Below, piece after piece: positions 14,631 through 23,291 of a stretch of 64,000 nucleotides of DNA. A program made the position numbers and the translations under genes. The first letter of the stretch is position 1; each line of letters begins with the position of its first letter. The notes beneath the pieces are model-generated. The model was not told the DNA's origin. It worked only from the letters and a program-made list of their open reading frames with translations, and made no database searches. The DNA comes from Tamaricihabitans halophyticus (GTDB lineage Bacteria > Actinomycetota > Actinomycetes > Mycobacteriales > Pseudonocardiaceae). The DNA is taken from NCBI RefSeq assembly GCF_004340875.1, contig NZ_SLXQ01000020.1, positions 1 to 64,000 on the forward strand, read 5' to 3'.

Positions 14631-15803
14631 TTAGCGGGCCAGAGGGAGGCCGGTGTAGTTCTCCGCGAGGGAGGTTGCGGCCGCGTGCGAGCTGGCTACG
14701 TAGTCGAGGTGCGCGAGTTGTAGCCGGCGCGCGTAGTCGTCCGCCGTGGGGTCCACATGCAACAGTGTGGTCATGAAGTACGAGAAGTGTTGCGCCCGCC
14801 AGACCCTGCGTAGCGCGGTCGCCGAGTAGCTGTCCAGCCCGGCGGTATCGCCCGAGGTGTACCACCTGGACAGCGCATCGGCCAGCACGGTGACGTCGGC
14901 TACCGCGAGGTTCAACCCCTTCGCCCCGGTCGGCGGCACGATATGCGCGGCATCCCCGGCAAGAAACAGCTGGCCGTGCCGCATCGGCTCGGCCACGAAA
15001 CTGCGCATCGGGGTCACCGACTGTTCCACGATCGGCCCACTGTCCAGCTTCCAACCGGATTTCGCGAACCGCAGATCGAGCTCGTGCCAGATCCGCTCGT
15101 CGGACCACGCGGACGGATCCGCACCCGGTGGCACCTGTAGATACAGCCGGCTGGTTTCCAGCGAGCGCATGCTGTGCAACGCGAACCCGCGCGGGCTGTG
15201 GCAGTAGATCAATTCCTCAGTGGACGGAGGGACCGCGGCCGTGACACCCAGCCAGGCAAACGGGTAATCCCGCTCCCAGGTACGCAGCGCATCGGCCGGG
15301 ATCGAGGCGCGGCCGATACCGTGATACCCGTCCGCCGCGACCACCACATCCGCGGTGAGCACGTGTTCGGCGCCGTCCTGCCGAAACCGCACCGCCGGCT
15401 CGGCACTGTGGATCCCGGTGATCTCCGTCGCGGGTGCCTCGAAGAGCAGCTGCCCGCCGGCCGCGAGCCGCAGCTCGATGAGGTCCCGGACAACCTCGGT
15501 TTGCGCGTACACCAGGACCGAGCGCCCGGTCAGCTCGGCGAAATCGATGCGATGCCCCTCGCCCGCGAAGCGTAGCTCAATTCCGTTGTGTACCAGGCTT
15601 TCCTGGTCCATTCGGTGCCCAGCCCCGGAGTCCCGCAGTAGCTGCGCGGTGCCGTGTTCCAGGATGCCGGCGCGCTGCCGCTGCTCCACATGCGCTCTGC
15701 TGCGGCTTTCCAGCACGACCGAATCGATACCCTGCCTGGCAAGTAACTGGGACAGCACCAGGCCGGCCGGCCCGGCACCGATGATGGCGACCGAGGTGCG
15801 CAT
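14631..15803 (-). CDS. pobA: 4-hydroxybenzoate 3-monooxygenase
   Basis: 390 residues, the usual length. This FAD enzyme hydroxylates 4-hydroxybenzoate to protocatechuate with NAD(P)H and O2. Motifs: GxGxxG at IIGAGPAGLVLSQLLARQGI, RAGILEHG, VVAADGYHGIGRASIP (DG motif), and the second FAD motif GQLFLAGDAAHIVPPTGAKG. LSYFMTTLLH-like sequence near the end matches PobA. It lies 15 bp after the ferredoxin-reductase gene and is probably co-transcribed with it. Together with the AAHS transporter it makes an aromatic-acid uptake and ring-hydroxylation block. Confidence 0.92.
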   Translation of the reverse strand: MRTSVAIIGAGPAGLVLSQLLARQGIDSVVLESRSRAHVEQRQRAGILEHGTAQLLRDSGAGHRMDQESLVHNGIELRFAGEGHRIDFAELTGRSVLVYAQTEVVRDLIELRLAAGGQLLFEAPATEITGIHSAEPAVRFRQDGAEHVLTADVVVAADGYHGIGRASIPADALRTWERDYPFAWLGVTAAVPPSTEELIYCHSPRGFALHSMRSLETSRLYLQVPPGADPSAWSDERIWHELDLRFAKSGWKLDSGPIVEQSVTPMRSFVAEPMRHGQLFLAGDAAHIVPPTGAKGLNLAVADVTVLADALSRWYTSGDTAGLDSYSATALRRVWRAQHFSYFMTTLLHVDPTADDYARRLQLAHLDYVASSHAAATSLAENYTGLPLAR

Positions 15804-15817
15804 CAGCTCCGCATTTC

Positions 15818-17038
15818 CTATCCGCTGAGGTGGGCTTTCAGGTCGTAGTCGGGGTCGGCCGCCTGCTCGCGGGCCAGCGGCACGCCACCGCCGAGCAGTT
15901 TACGTGCGGCCATGTGTATTCGTGGGTGATTCATCGATTCGACCGCGGTGAGCTGTTCGCCCCGGTAGCGGAACATCGAGAACGAACCGGGTTCGGAGCC
16001 TGGACGCCGCACGGTGTCCTCGTCGCCGTGCGCGAGACCGGCGATCTGCAAGCGCATCGCCAGTTGATGGGTCCAGAACCAGGGGACCGCCCGGTACGGC
16101 GCGGGCGATCCGGCTATCGACTGCGCCACGCACTGTCCATGCTCGACCGCGTTCTGTACGGACTCGAGGCGGATCCGGCTGCCCGCGTGCACGCTCGGAT
16201 AGTTCGCGCAGTCGCCAACGGCGTAGATCCGCGGATCCTCGGTGCGCAGCAGTTCATCGACGACGATCCCGTTCGCGACGGCCAGCCCGGCGCTTTCGGC
16301 CAGTTCGGTGTTCGGCGTGATCCCGACACCGACGATCACCAGGTCCGCTGGCAGCTCGCTGCCATCGTCAAGCACAACTGCCCGCACCGCGCCGTTCTCG
16401 CCGCGAAACTCGGTCGCCTTTCGTCCGAATAGGACAGTATTGCCGGCCTCGCGGTGCCTGTCCACGACGAACTCGGCGGTTGGCCGGCTGACCACGCGCC
16501 CCAGCGCCTGTTCGGCCATCTCCACCACGGTGACCGGGACGCCGAGCCCGCTTGCCGTTGCCGCGCATTCCATGCCGATGAACCCGGCGCCGAGCACGAC
16601 CACATGCCGCGCTTGCGGCAGCTGTTCGCGTAGCTGGCAGGCATCTTCGAGGCGACGAAGTGTCGCCACACCAGCCAGTTCGGCCCCCGGCACAGGTAGC
16701 GTTCGCGGGGTGGATCCGGTGGCGAGCACCAGCTGGTCGTAGCCAAATCGCTCACCAGATGCCACGGTGACCTCGGCCGCTGCCCGATCAATCTGGACAA
16801 CCCGGGCATCGCGGCGCAGTTGGACGTCGCGGGTCTGGAAGAAGGATTCGCCACGCAGCGGATTACCCGCCACATCGGACTTTCCGGCAAGGTACTCCTT
16901 GGAAAGCGGTGGGCGGTGGTAGGGATGCGCCGGCTCGCCGGAAAGCAGCACTACCTCCCCTTCGAAGCCCTTCAGTCGCAGGCTGGAAGCGGTTTCCACG
17001 CCAGCCTGGCCGCCACCGACTACCACCGCACGAGTCAT
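15818..17038 (-). CDS. FAD-dependent ferredoxin (rubredoxin/rhodocoxin-type) reductase
   Basis: 406 residues. N-terminal VVGGGQAGVETASSLRLKGF binds FAD; HPYHRPPLSKEYLAG is typical of putidaredoxin- and rhodocoxin-reductase-type enzymes; the NADH-binding VVLGAGFIGMECAATASGLG follows; the C-terminal FAD motif is IYAVGDCANYP. It passes electrons from NAD(P)H to a small ferredoxin serving a P450 or Rieske oxygenase. No ferredoxin or P450 is next to it; the neighbour pobA does not need it. It starts with ATG after GGAGCGGCGCTG. Confidence 0.88.
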   Translation of the reverse strand: MTRAVVVGGGQAGVETASSLRLKGFEGEVVLLSGEPAHPYHRPPLSKEYLAGKSDVAGNPLRGESFFQTRDVQLRRDARVVQIDRAAAEVTVASGERFGYDQLVLATGSTPRTLPVPGAELAGVATLRRLEDACQLREQLPQARHVVVLGAGFIGMECAATASGLGVPVTVVEMAEQALGRVVSRPTAEFVVDRHREAGNTVLFGRKATEFRGENGAVRAVVLDDGSELPADLVIVGVGITPNTELAESAGLAVANGIVVDELLRTEDPRIYAVGDCANYPSVHAGSRIRLESVQNAVEHGQCVAQSIAGSPAPYRAVPWFWTHQLAMRLQIAGLAHGDEDTVRRPGSEPGSFSMFRYRGEQLTAVESMNHPRIHMAARKLLGGGVPLAREQAADPDYDLKAHLSG

Positions 17039-17252
17039 CAGCGCCGCTCCTTCGGGTCCACCAATAGCAACAACTTAGAGCCCATATCACAATGACGCGT
17101 ACCTATTGCGCGTGGCCAGATTGGCGATCTGCGGCGTTGTCGTCGTCGCCCATAGCGCTGCTATGAGCTCCTCCTCCGCCTTGCATCTCATCCAATCTGA
17201 TCCCCGCTCACGACGGAGAGTCATTATGATACGAGCTTTTACGCCGTTTTGG

Positions 17253-18038
17253 TCAGCGGCGTCGGTTCTCGTCCGCCCATTTCGGCGCGTCCTGCAACCA
17301 GCTCTCCGGCATCTCCTCCTCCGCACGAGCGCGCCGGGGGCGTGCCCTCGGCGGTTCGGCGACCGGCGGTCCGGCTGCTGGGGTTGCCGGCTCGGCCGTG
17401 ATGTCCGCCGTGATGTCCGCGGGCAATGTGGTGTGTTCGCGCGGGATCACTGGGGGCGAGCTGGGCGCGTCCTCGAGGAACTGGTCCGGCGGCTCGGCCC
17501 GGGTCGGCTTCGGCGCCTCCGGTGCCGGCGCCGTACGTGCGGTCGGTACCGGCGTATCGAACACACCCGGTGCCGCAGCGGGTGGCGGTTCAGCCGCGGC
17601 GGGCGCCGCCGCGCGGCGGGCCGGGGCCGGCGGCAGCGCGGCACCGTCCGCGCTGACCTCGGGGGCAGCCAGCAGGCCCGGCGGGGCACTGCCAAGCAGG
17701 CCCTCGTTCACCAACCCTTCGTAGGTCTCCTTGATCTGGTTTCTTGCTGAGGCGGTCGCCTGCTGCGCGACGGTGGTGATCACCCTGGCCAGCTGGTCAC
17801 TCGTGCCCCTGCGTAGCGCATCCGGCGCCAGTTCGAGGCCGGTGACCATACCGGTGTTGTCCACCGTCACGGTGACCATGCCGTCTGCCGAGGCCGCGGT
17901 ACCGGTTACCGTGGCGGACTGCTTTTCCGCCCACTCCATCGCCTGGCGCCGGCGCGCGGTCTTGTTCTGTAGCTCCTGAGACCGCGCGAGTAGTCGGGCG
18001 GATCGGTCTTGACTGCTTTCGCCACCCGCGTCGGACAT
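17253..18038 (-). CDS. YbaB/EbfC-domain protein with Pro/Ala-rich tail
   Basis: 261 residues. Residues ~20-135 match YbaB/EbfC nucleoid-associated proteins (SADGMVTVTVDNTGMVTGLE, LARVITTVAQQATASARNQI). The remaining ~125 residues are low-complexity Ala/Pro/Glu, ending in a conserved-looking ESWLQDAPKWADENRRR. Long-tailed YbaB proteins are frequent in Pseudonocardiaceae beside WXG100-like genes, where they seem linked to type VII secretion rather than to recR. Last gene of the four-gene operon from 20421, 24 bp after its neighbour. Confidence 0.78.
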   Translation of the reverse strand: MSDAGGESSQDRSARLLARSQELQNKTARRRQAMEWAEKQSATVTGTAASADGMVTVTVDNTGMVTGLELAPDALRRGTSDQLARVITTVAQQATASARNQIKETYEGLVNEGLLGSAPPGLLAAPEVSADGAALPPAPARRAAAPAAAEPPPAAAPGVFDTPVPTARTAPAPEAPKPTRAEPPDQFLEDAPSSPPVIPREHTTLPADITADITAEPATPAAGPPVAEPPRARPRRARAEEEMPESWLQDAPKWADENRRR

Positions 18039-18062
18039 CCGCAGGTCTCTCCCAACTCCCGA

Positions 18063-19109
18063 CTACTGCTCGGGGTACACGTCATGCGGCACCGGCTCAG
18101 GCGGTTTCCACAGATCGAACGGATTCCTCGGGTCCAGCTCCATCGGCTGGTTCGGGTCGACGATCGACCGGTCAATATCCCGGTCGTTGTCCGGTGGCGG
18201 TTCCTCGACCGCGGGCGCGTTGTCCACCTGATCGGCGATCCCGTCCGGCTGATCCTCGTGATGGAAGCGGTCCGGGTCGAACTCCTTGTCGGTGATGATG
18301 TTCGGCCGTTCCGGGCGAACGTTGGGCAGGTTCTCCTCGCTGACGTTGGTCAGCTGCTCGGTAACCGCGAAGAAGGCGTTCTCGATGCGCCGCTTGGCGT
18401 CGTTCACCTCCTCCAGGATCTTCTCGCCCTCGTCGACCATCGACCTGATGATCTTTCCGTTCGAATCGGCCTGCATCATCAGGTTCTTCGATCCGGTGGT
18501 CCCGGACAGCAGTGACGAGGTGACGCCCGCGGCCGCCGGTCCCTTCGCGACCTTGCCGGTCTTGCCCGGCGCCAGCCAGGAAGCCGCGTTCACCACCGCG
18601 CTGACGATGGTCAGCATGACGCCCTGCTGCGCGCGCTCCTTTGCGCCGTCCAATTTGTCCAGTAGATCATGGGTGAGGCTGACAAGTTCCTCGATATCGT
18701 GCCGGTATGCCCGCAGCGCGTCCTCGTACGCGACCAGGCACTGCTCGGCGGCCGCGATGCAGTCCTCCTTGCGGACAAACGCGTCGGTCATCCGGTTCAG
18801 ATAATCGCGGAAGTTGTCCGCGGCTTCGCCGTCCCAGTCCCGGAGGTACATGTCGAGGCTGTCCATGTCCTCGTACATATCCTCGGTGAGCTTCATCCGC
18901 GCGGTCTTCGCCATCGCGGCCTGCCGGCCGGCCTGCTCCGGATCACCGGCGGCGAAGGCCTGGTACAGCCGGACGATTCGCCTGTCCACATCTTCGAATT
19001 CGGCCTGCAGGTCGTCGACTTCGAACCACGGGATGCCTTCCAGCCCGCTCTCGGACCATACGTCGCGAAACGTCTGGCAGTGCTGGTCCATCTCTTCCGC
19101 CCAGCCCAT
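18063..19109 (-). CDS. WXG100-like type VII secretion cargo protein, paralogue A
   Basis: 348 residues. The N-terminal ~170 residues form long helices with a W-x-G turn at W92-D-G94 (YLRDWDGEAADNF), as in WXG100/LXG-type ESX substrates. A weakly hydrophobic Gly/Ala segment (~165-210) follows, then a helix (MVDEGEKILEEVNDAKRRIE) and an acidic, Asp/Pro-rich tail ending YPEQ. It aligns over its full length with the next gene upstream (19112-20116), so the two are tandem paralogues. No catalytic domain is visible. Secretion is inferred from fold and context. Confidence 0.7.
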   Translation of the reverse strand: MGWAEEMDQHCQTFRDVWSESGLEGIPWFEVDDLQAEFEDVDRRIVRLYQAFAAGDPEQAGRQAAMAKTARMKLTEDMYEDMDSLDMYLRDWDGEAADNFRDYLNRMTDAFVRKEDCIAAAEQCLVAYEDALRAYRHDIEELVSLTHDLLDKLDGAKERAQQGVMLTIVSAVVNAASWLAPGKTGKVAKGPAAAGVTSSLLSGTTGSKNLMMQADSNGKIIRSMVDEGEKILEEVNDAKRRIENAFFAVTEQLTNVSEENLPNVRPERPNIITDKEFDPDRFHHEDQPDGIADQVDNAPAVEEPPPDNDRDIDRSIVDPNQPMELDPRNPFDLWKPPEPVPHDVYPEQ

Positions 19110-19111
19110 GG

Positions 19112-20116
19112 CTACTGCTCCGGGTAGGCGTCGTCGGGGGAGGGCAGCATCCGGTCGAGGTCCCAGAAACCCGCGTCCGGATCCACGATCCGCCGATCTC
19201 GCGGATTGTCGTCCGGTTTACGCGGCTCCTCGACCAATCCGTCGGTACGCATATCGTCGGCGATGCCGTCCGGCTGATCGTCGTGATAGAAGTCGTCCGG
19301 GTCGAACTTGTCGTCGGTGACGATATCCGGACGCTCGGGGCGTACGTCGGGCAGATTCTCCTCGTTCACATTGGTGACGTACTCGGTGACCGCGAAGAAG
19401 GCCTTGCTGACCCGCTCTTTCGCATCGTCTACTTCGGCGAGGATCTTGTCGCCCTCCTCGATCATCTTGACGATGACTTCGCCCTTTTTCTCCGCCTGCA
19501 TGGTGAGAATCTGGTAGGAGGTGCCGCCGGCGACGAGCGCGGCTCCGACCCCCGCGAGCACCGGCGCCGCGGCTCCGGCGGTCAGTGCGGCGCCGACCGC
19601 GACGACCGTGGCGATGATGCTGAGTTTGACCTTGTCCGAGGCCATCTCATTGGCCTCGTCGATCTTGTCCATCGCGGCTTGCGAGCTCTCGATGAGACCG
19701 AGAATCGCGTCCCGGTAGGACTGCATCATCTGCTGGTAGGCGAGCATTGCCTGCTCCGCGGCGCTGACGCATTCCTGCTTGCGCATCAGCGCGTCTTTCA
19801 TCTGGTAGGTGTAGCGCCGGAAGTTGTCCGCCGCGTCACCACGCCAGTCCTCGAGGTAGAGGTCCAGACCATTCAGGTTCTGGTGCATATCCTCGGTGAT
19901 CTGACTCTTCACTCCGCTGAGCGCGGCGACCGCCTGCTCGGCCGGTTCCGGATCACCTGCCTTGAACGCGGTGAACATGTCCTGCAGCTGGCTGTCGACC
20001 TTGTTGAACTCACCTTCGAGGTCGTCCATGAAGATCGGGATGGCATCGGACCAGTTCTCCGACCACACTTCCTGAAAGGTCGCGCAGTGCGTGTCCATAT
20101 CATCGGACCAGCTCAT
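19112..20116 (-). CDS. WXG100-like type VII secretion cargo protein, paralogue B
   Basis: 334 residues, W-x-G turn at W91-R-G93 (YLEDWRGDAADNFRRY). Residues ~175-215 form a stronger hydrophobic, Ala/Gly-rich stretch (IIATVVAVGAALTAGAAAP) that could enter a membrane. The block VTNVNEENLPDVRPERPDIV is nearly the same as VSEENLPNVRPERPNII in paralogue A, and both end YPEQ. Overlaps the EspC-like gene by four bases. A heteromeric complex with paralogue A and the small partner is plausible, not shown. Confidence 0.7.
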   Translation of the reverse strand: MSWSDDMDTHCATFQEVWSENWSDAIPIFMDDLEGEFNKVDSQLQDMFTAFKAGDPEPAEQAVAALSGVKSQITEDMHQNLNGLDLYLEDWRGDAADNFRRYTYQMKDALMRKQECVSAAEQAMLAYQQMMQSYRDAILGLIESSQAAMDKIDEANEMASDKVKLSIIATVVAVGAALTAGAAAPVLAGVGAALVAGGTSYQILTMQAEKKGEVIVKMIEEGDKILAEVDDAKERVSKAFFAVTEYVTNVNEENLPDVRPERPDIVTDDKFDPDDFYHDDQPDGIADDMRTDGLVEEPRKPDDNPRDRRIVDPDAGFWDLDRMLPSPDDAYPEQ

Positions 20117-20421
20117 GCCAACCCCGCCGCGTTCTCCGTGTCGGTGTCCTCGTAGCGCCTGGCGATCTCCTCGAGGGCTTGGGCGGCAAGGTCGAGGTTC
20201 AGGATGTTGTCATCGATTACCCGGGTCAGGTAAAAGCGCGCTTCCTCCCAGCGGTTCTCCACGCTCTTGAAGCGATCGTCGCCACCGCGAAACGCGGTGT
20301 CATGGCTGCTCGTGTTCACCAACTGGCGCCGCGACTCGGTCAGATTGTCGGTCATGTTCCCGAGGTGTTCGCGGGACCCCGTGCGCAGGCGTTCCGCCTC
20401 CGCGGCAAAACCTTCAGCCAT
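20113..20421 (-). CDS. EspC/DUF2580-like ESX partner protein with YxxxD signal
   Basis: 102 residues, helical, no Cys. The size and the pattern (helix, WEEARFYLTRVIDDNILNLD, helix) fit the EspC/DUF2580 type VII secretion targets. Near the C-terminus ALEEIARRYEDTDTEN contains Y90-x3-D94, the general YxxxD/E export signal of mycobacterial ESX systems. First gene of the operon; ATG 20421 follows GAGGGAGCACACAG. It would supply the export signal for the two larger partners, which lack a clear one. Confidence 0.68.
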   Translation of the reverse strand: MAEGFAAEAERLRTGSREHLGNMTDNLTESRRQLVNTSSHDTAFRGGDDRFKSVENRWEEARFYLTRVIDDNILNLDLAAQALEEIARRYEDTDTENAAGLA

Positions 20422-20549
20422 CTGTGTGCTCCCTCATTGCACCGTGTCCGAATGGTGTGGATCAGCTACTCCCCCTTTTGAGGGAGGTGAACCCGGTTCG
20501 GTTCCCCAGACCATGAGGCCAGCCGCATGTTGATCTCACCCATGATGGT

Positions 20550-20566
20550 GAAACTACCGTAGTTTC
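20550..20566. promoter_or_regulatory. Perfect palindrome GAAACTAC-C-GTAGTTTC
   Basis: 8-bp arms around one base, in the 176-bp space between the ESX-cargo operon start (20421) and the stop of lacI (20598). No T-run follows, so a terminator is not supported. It may be an operator for the secretion operon, or a LacI site given the GAAAC/GTTTC half-sites also seen upstream of malE. Confidence 0.4.
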
Positions 20567-20597
20567 AGCAGTTCGTGAAATATCCGAATACAGGGGA

Positions 20598-21620
20598 CTA
20601 GCCCGGCCGGGCAGCAGTGGAGCCGCGCATCAGCAGCTCCGGTTCGAAGAAGTACTCGGTCGGCTCCGGCTTGGCGCCGGCGATCGTGTCCAGCAGCGTG
20701 CCAACAGCCTCGGTGGCCAGCGCTGCCACCGGCTGCCGGACGGTGGTCAGCGGCGGGTCGGTGAAGGCCATCAGCGGCGAGTCGTCGTAGCCGACCACCG
20801 AGAGCTCACCGGGTACCGACCAGCCGAGCCGGCGTGCCGCGCGGATCACCCCGAGCGCCATCAGGTCACTGCCGCAGATCACCGCCGTGCAGCCACGATC
20901 GAGCAGCGCCTGCGCCGCGGACTGGCCGCCCTCCACGGAGAACAGCGAGTGCACGATCAGCTTGTCCGCATCCTCGGTCGCGCCCGGCAACGGTCCGATC
21001 AACTCGCGAAACGCGGCTGCCTTGCGCAGCGCGGGCACGAAGCGCTCCGGTCCGACGGCCAGCCCGATCCGCTCGTGCCCGAGCGCGCGCAGATGCCCGA
21101 AGGCCAATTCGACCGCGGTCCCGTCATCGGCGGAAAACACCGGTGCGGGCGGGTTCTCAGTGCAGCCGTTCAACAGCACCAGCGGAACGCCCTCACCAAG
21201 CAGCCGGGTGTATCGCTCATGCGCGCCACCCACGTTCGCGTGCTGGCCGGAGATGAACACGATCCCAGCCACACCACGATCGGTGAGGGAACTGATGCAC
21301 TCGTCCTCGGTTGCCCCGCCCGGCGAATGCGTGCACAGCACCGGGGTGTACCCACGCAGGATCAGCGTCCGCTCGATGTGCTGCGCGAACGCCGGGAAGA
21401 TCGGGTTGTTCAGCTCCGGCACCACCAGGCCGATCAGGCCCGCGCTGCGTTGCCGGGCGCGCGCGGGCCGTTCGTAGCCGAGGAGATCCATCGCGGTCAG
21501 CACGGCCTGCCGGGTGTTCTCGGTGACCCCCGGCTTTCCGTTCAGTACCCGGCTGACCGTGGCCTCGCTGACACCAGCCTGCTCGGCGACGTCGGCGAGG
21601 CGCACCGCGGCGTCACTCAT
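20598..21620 (-). CDS. LacI-family repressor of the alpha-glucoside operon
   Basis: 340 residues. N-terminal HTH LADVAEQAGVSEATVSRVLN and hinge NTRQAVLTAMDLLGYERPAR, then a periplasmic-binding-protein-like sensor domain (GLIGLVVPELNNPIFPAFAQ). It overlaps the GH13 gene by eight bases and is the last gene of the malEFG-GH13 operon, the usual place for MalR/AglR-type regulators in actinomycetes. Likely effector: a maltose- or trehalose-like sugar. Candidate operators lie upstream of malE. Confidence 0.88.
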   Translation of the reverse strand: MSDAAVRLADVAEQAGVSEATVSRVLNGKPGVTENTRQAVLTAMDLLGYERPARARQRSAGLIGLVVPELNNPIFPAFAQHIERTLILRGYTPVLCTHSPGGATEDECISSLTDRGVAGIVFISGQHANVGGAHERYTRLLGEGVPLVLLNGCTENPPAPVFSADDGTAVELAFGHLRALGHERIGLAVGPERFVPALRKAAAFRELIGPLPGATEDADKLIVHSLFSVEGGQSAAQALLDRGCTAVICGSDLMALGVIRAARRLGWSVPGELSVVGYDDSPLMAFTDPPLTTVRQPVAALATEAVGTLLDTIAGAKPEPTEYFFEPELLMRGSTAARPG

Positions 21621-23250
21621 CCCGTGTGGCCGTCCACCACACGGCGCTTTCGGCTGGCAAGGTCACCGTCTGTGCTCCCGGATCGTCCGATTCGCCACCC
21701 GCGGCCGGGTAGCTGGCCAGTACCAGTGTGCCGGGTCGGGTGATCTCGACCGTGGACGGGCCGAAGTTCACCGTGCAGACCAGCCCGCCTTCGCGCTCGA
21801 AGGCAAGCAGCTCATCGGTGTCGCCAGCACCGAGCCGTACCGGATCGAGCCAGCGCAGCTCTGTTCCGGCGAACCCGCGACGCAACGAAAGGGCCGTACG
21901 GTACAGCGCGAGGGTGGAATCCGGGTCCTCGCGTTGGGCGGCCACCGTGTAGTCGGCCCAGCTCGCCGGTTGCGGCAGCCAGGTGTCCGCGGCTTGGCTG
22001 AAGTCGAACGGCGCACTCGTCCCAGCCCAGGGCAGCGGTACCCGGCAGCCGTCCCTGCCGCGGTCGGTGTAGCCGGAGCGAACCCACTTCGGGTCGACCA
22101 GCACCTCGTCCGGCAGATCGGTGACCTCCGGTAGACCAAGCTCCTCGCCCTGATACAGGTAGGCCGAGCCGGGCAGTGCCAGGTTCAGCAGTGCCGCCGC
22201 CCTTGCCCTGCGGAGCCCGCGAGCTCCATCGCCGTACCTGGTGACATGCCGCTGTAGGTCGTGATTGGACAGTACCCAGGTGGCGGGCGCGCCAACCTCG
22301 GCGACGGTCCGCAGCGACTCGTCGATCGCCTTCCGGAAACCGGTCGCGGACCACTCGGTGTCCACGTAGTGGAAGTTGAACGCCTGATGGAGCTCGTCTG
22401 GCCGCAGGTAGTTCGCCAACCGCTGCGCGCTCGGCGCCCATGCTTCGGCGACAGCGATCCGCTCTCCGGGGTAGGAGTCCAGGATCTTGCGCCATTCCCG
22501 GTAGATCTCGTGCACACCGTCCTGATCGAAGTAGGGCAGTTCGGTGCTGCCGAGCAGTTCGATCTGTTCGGCGTACCCGACATCCGGCAACCCGGCCGCT
22601 TTGATCATGCCGTGTGCGACGTCAATCCGGAAGCCGTCCACTCCGCGATCCAGCCAGAACCGCAGGATATCGGCGAACTCGGCGCGTACCTCGGAGTTCT
22701 CCCAGTTCAGGTCCGGCTGCTCGGGGTCGAAAAGGTGCAGGTACCACTGCCCGTCGGCAACCCTGGTCCACGCGGGCCCGCCGAAGACGGATTCCCAGTC
22801 GTTGGGCGGATCCTCGCCGCCCTGTCCGGTTCCATCGCGGAAGATATAGCGATCCCGCTCGGCCGAGCCCGGCGCCGCGCCGAGCGCGGCAATGAACCAG
22901 CTGTGTGCCGAGGACGTGTGGTTCGGCACAATGTCCACAATGGTGCGCAAGCCGTGCGCGCGAGCGTCCTCGAGTAACCGCTCCGACTCGGCCAGATCGC
23001 CGAACAACGGGTCAACCGTGCGGTAGTCCGCCACATCGTAGCCGCCATCGACCATCGGCGAGGTGTAGAACGGGGTGAGCCAGATCGCGTCCACGCCGAG
23101 GTCGGCAAGATAGCCAAGCCGCTGGCGGACTCCGGCGAGATCACCGACACCGTCCCCGTTGCCGTCCGCGAAGCTGCGCACGTACACCTGATAGATCACC
23201 GCGTCGCGCCACCAGTCCACGGACACCGTGCGGTCATCTGCCACGCTCAT
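21613..23250 (-). CDS. GH13 alpha-glucosidase (oligo-1,6-glucosidase type)
   Basis: About 545 residues. Conserved GH13 regions are present: DIVPNHTSSAHSWF (region I), GFRIDVAHGM with nucleophile Asp (II), the acid/base Glu in IAVAEAWAPS (III) and VLSNHDLQRH (IV). The first strand reads WWRDAVIYQVYVRSFADGNG. No signal peptide, so it hydrolyses imported alpha-glucosides in the cytosol. The start at ATG 23250 has GAGGAG four bases before it. Encoded between malG and lacI. Confidence 0.9.
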   Translation of the reverse strand: MSVADDRTVSVDWWRDAVIYQVYVRSFADGNGDGVGDLAGVRQRLGYLADLGVDAIWLTPFYTSPMVDGGYDVADYRTVDPLFGDLAESERLLEDARAHGLRTIVDIVPNHTSSAHSWFIAALGAAPGSAERDRYIFRDGTGQGGEDPPNDWESVFGGPAWTRVADGQWYLHLFDPEQPDLNWENSEVRAEFADILRFWLDRGVDGFRIDVAHGMIKAAGLPDVGYAEQIELLGSTELPYFDQDGVHEIYREWRKILDSYPGERIAVAEAWAPSAQRLANYLRPDELHQAFNFHYVDTEWSATGFRKAIDESLRTVAEVGAPATWVLSNHDLQRHVTRYGDGARGLRRARAAALLNLALPGSAYLYQGEELGLPEVTDLPDEVLVDPKWVRSGYTDRGRDGCRVPLPWAGTSAPFDFSQAADTWLPQPASWADYTVAAQREDPDSTLALYRTALSLRRGFAGTELRWLDPVRLGAGDTDELLAFEREGGLVCTVNFGPSTVEITRPGTLVLASYPAAGGESDDPGAQTVTLPAESAVWWTATRDE

Positions 23251-23291
23251 GTAACTCCTCACGTTTCGGATCTTTCGATATCACGCAGCCG

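Noticed and set aside
17087-17252. Small minus-strand frame ending PQIANLATRNRYASL and a hairpin CATAGC-GCT-GCTATG at 17151-17165
   Set aside because: The frame has no good ribosome site and starts inside the YbaB gene. It could be an old mobile-element scrap, but I cannot support a specific call.
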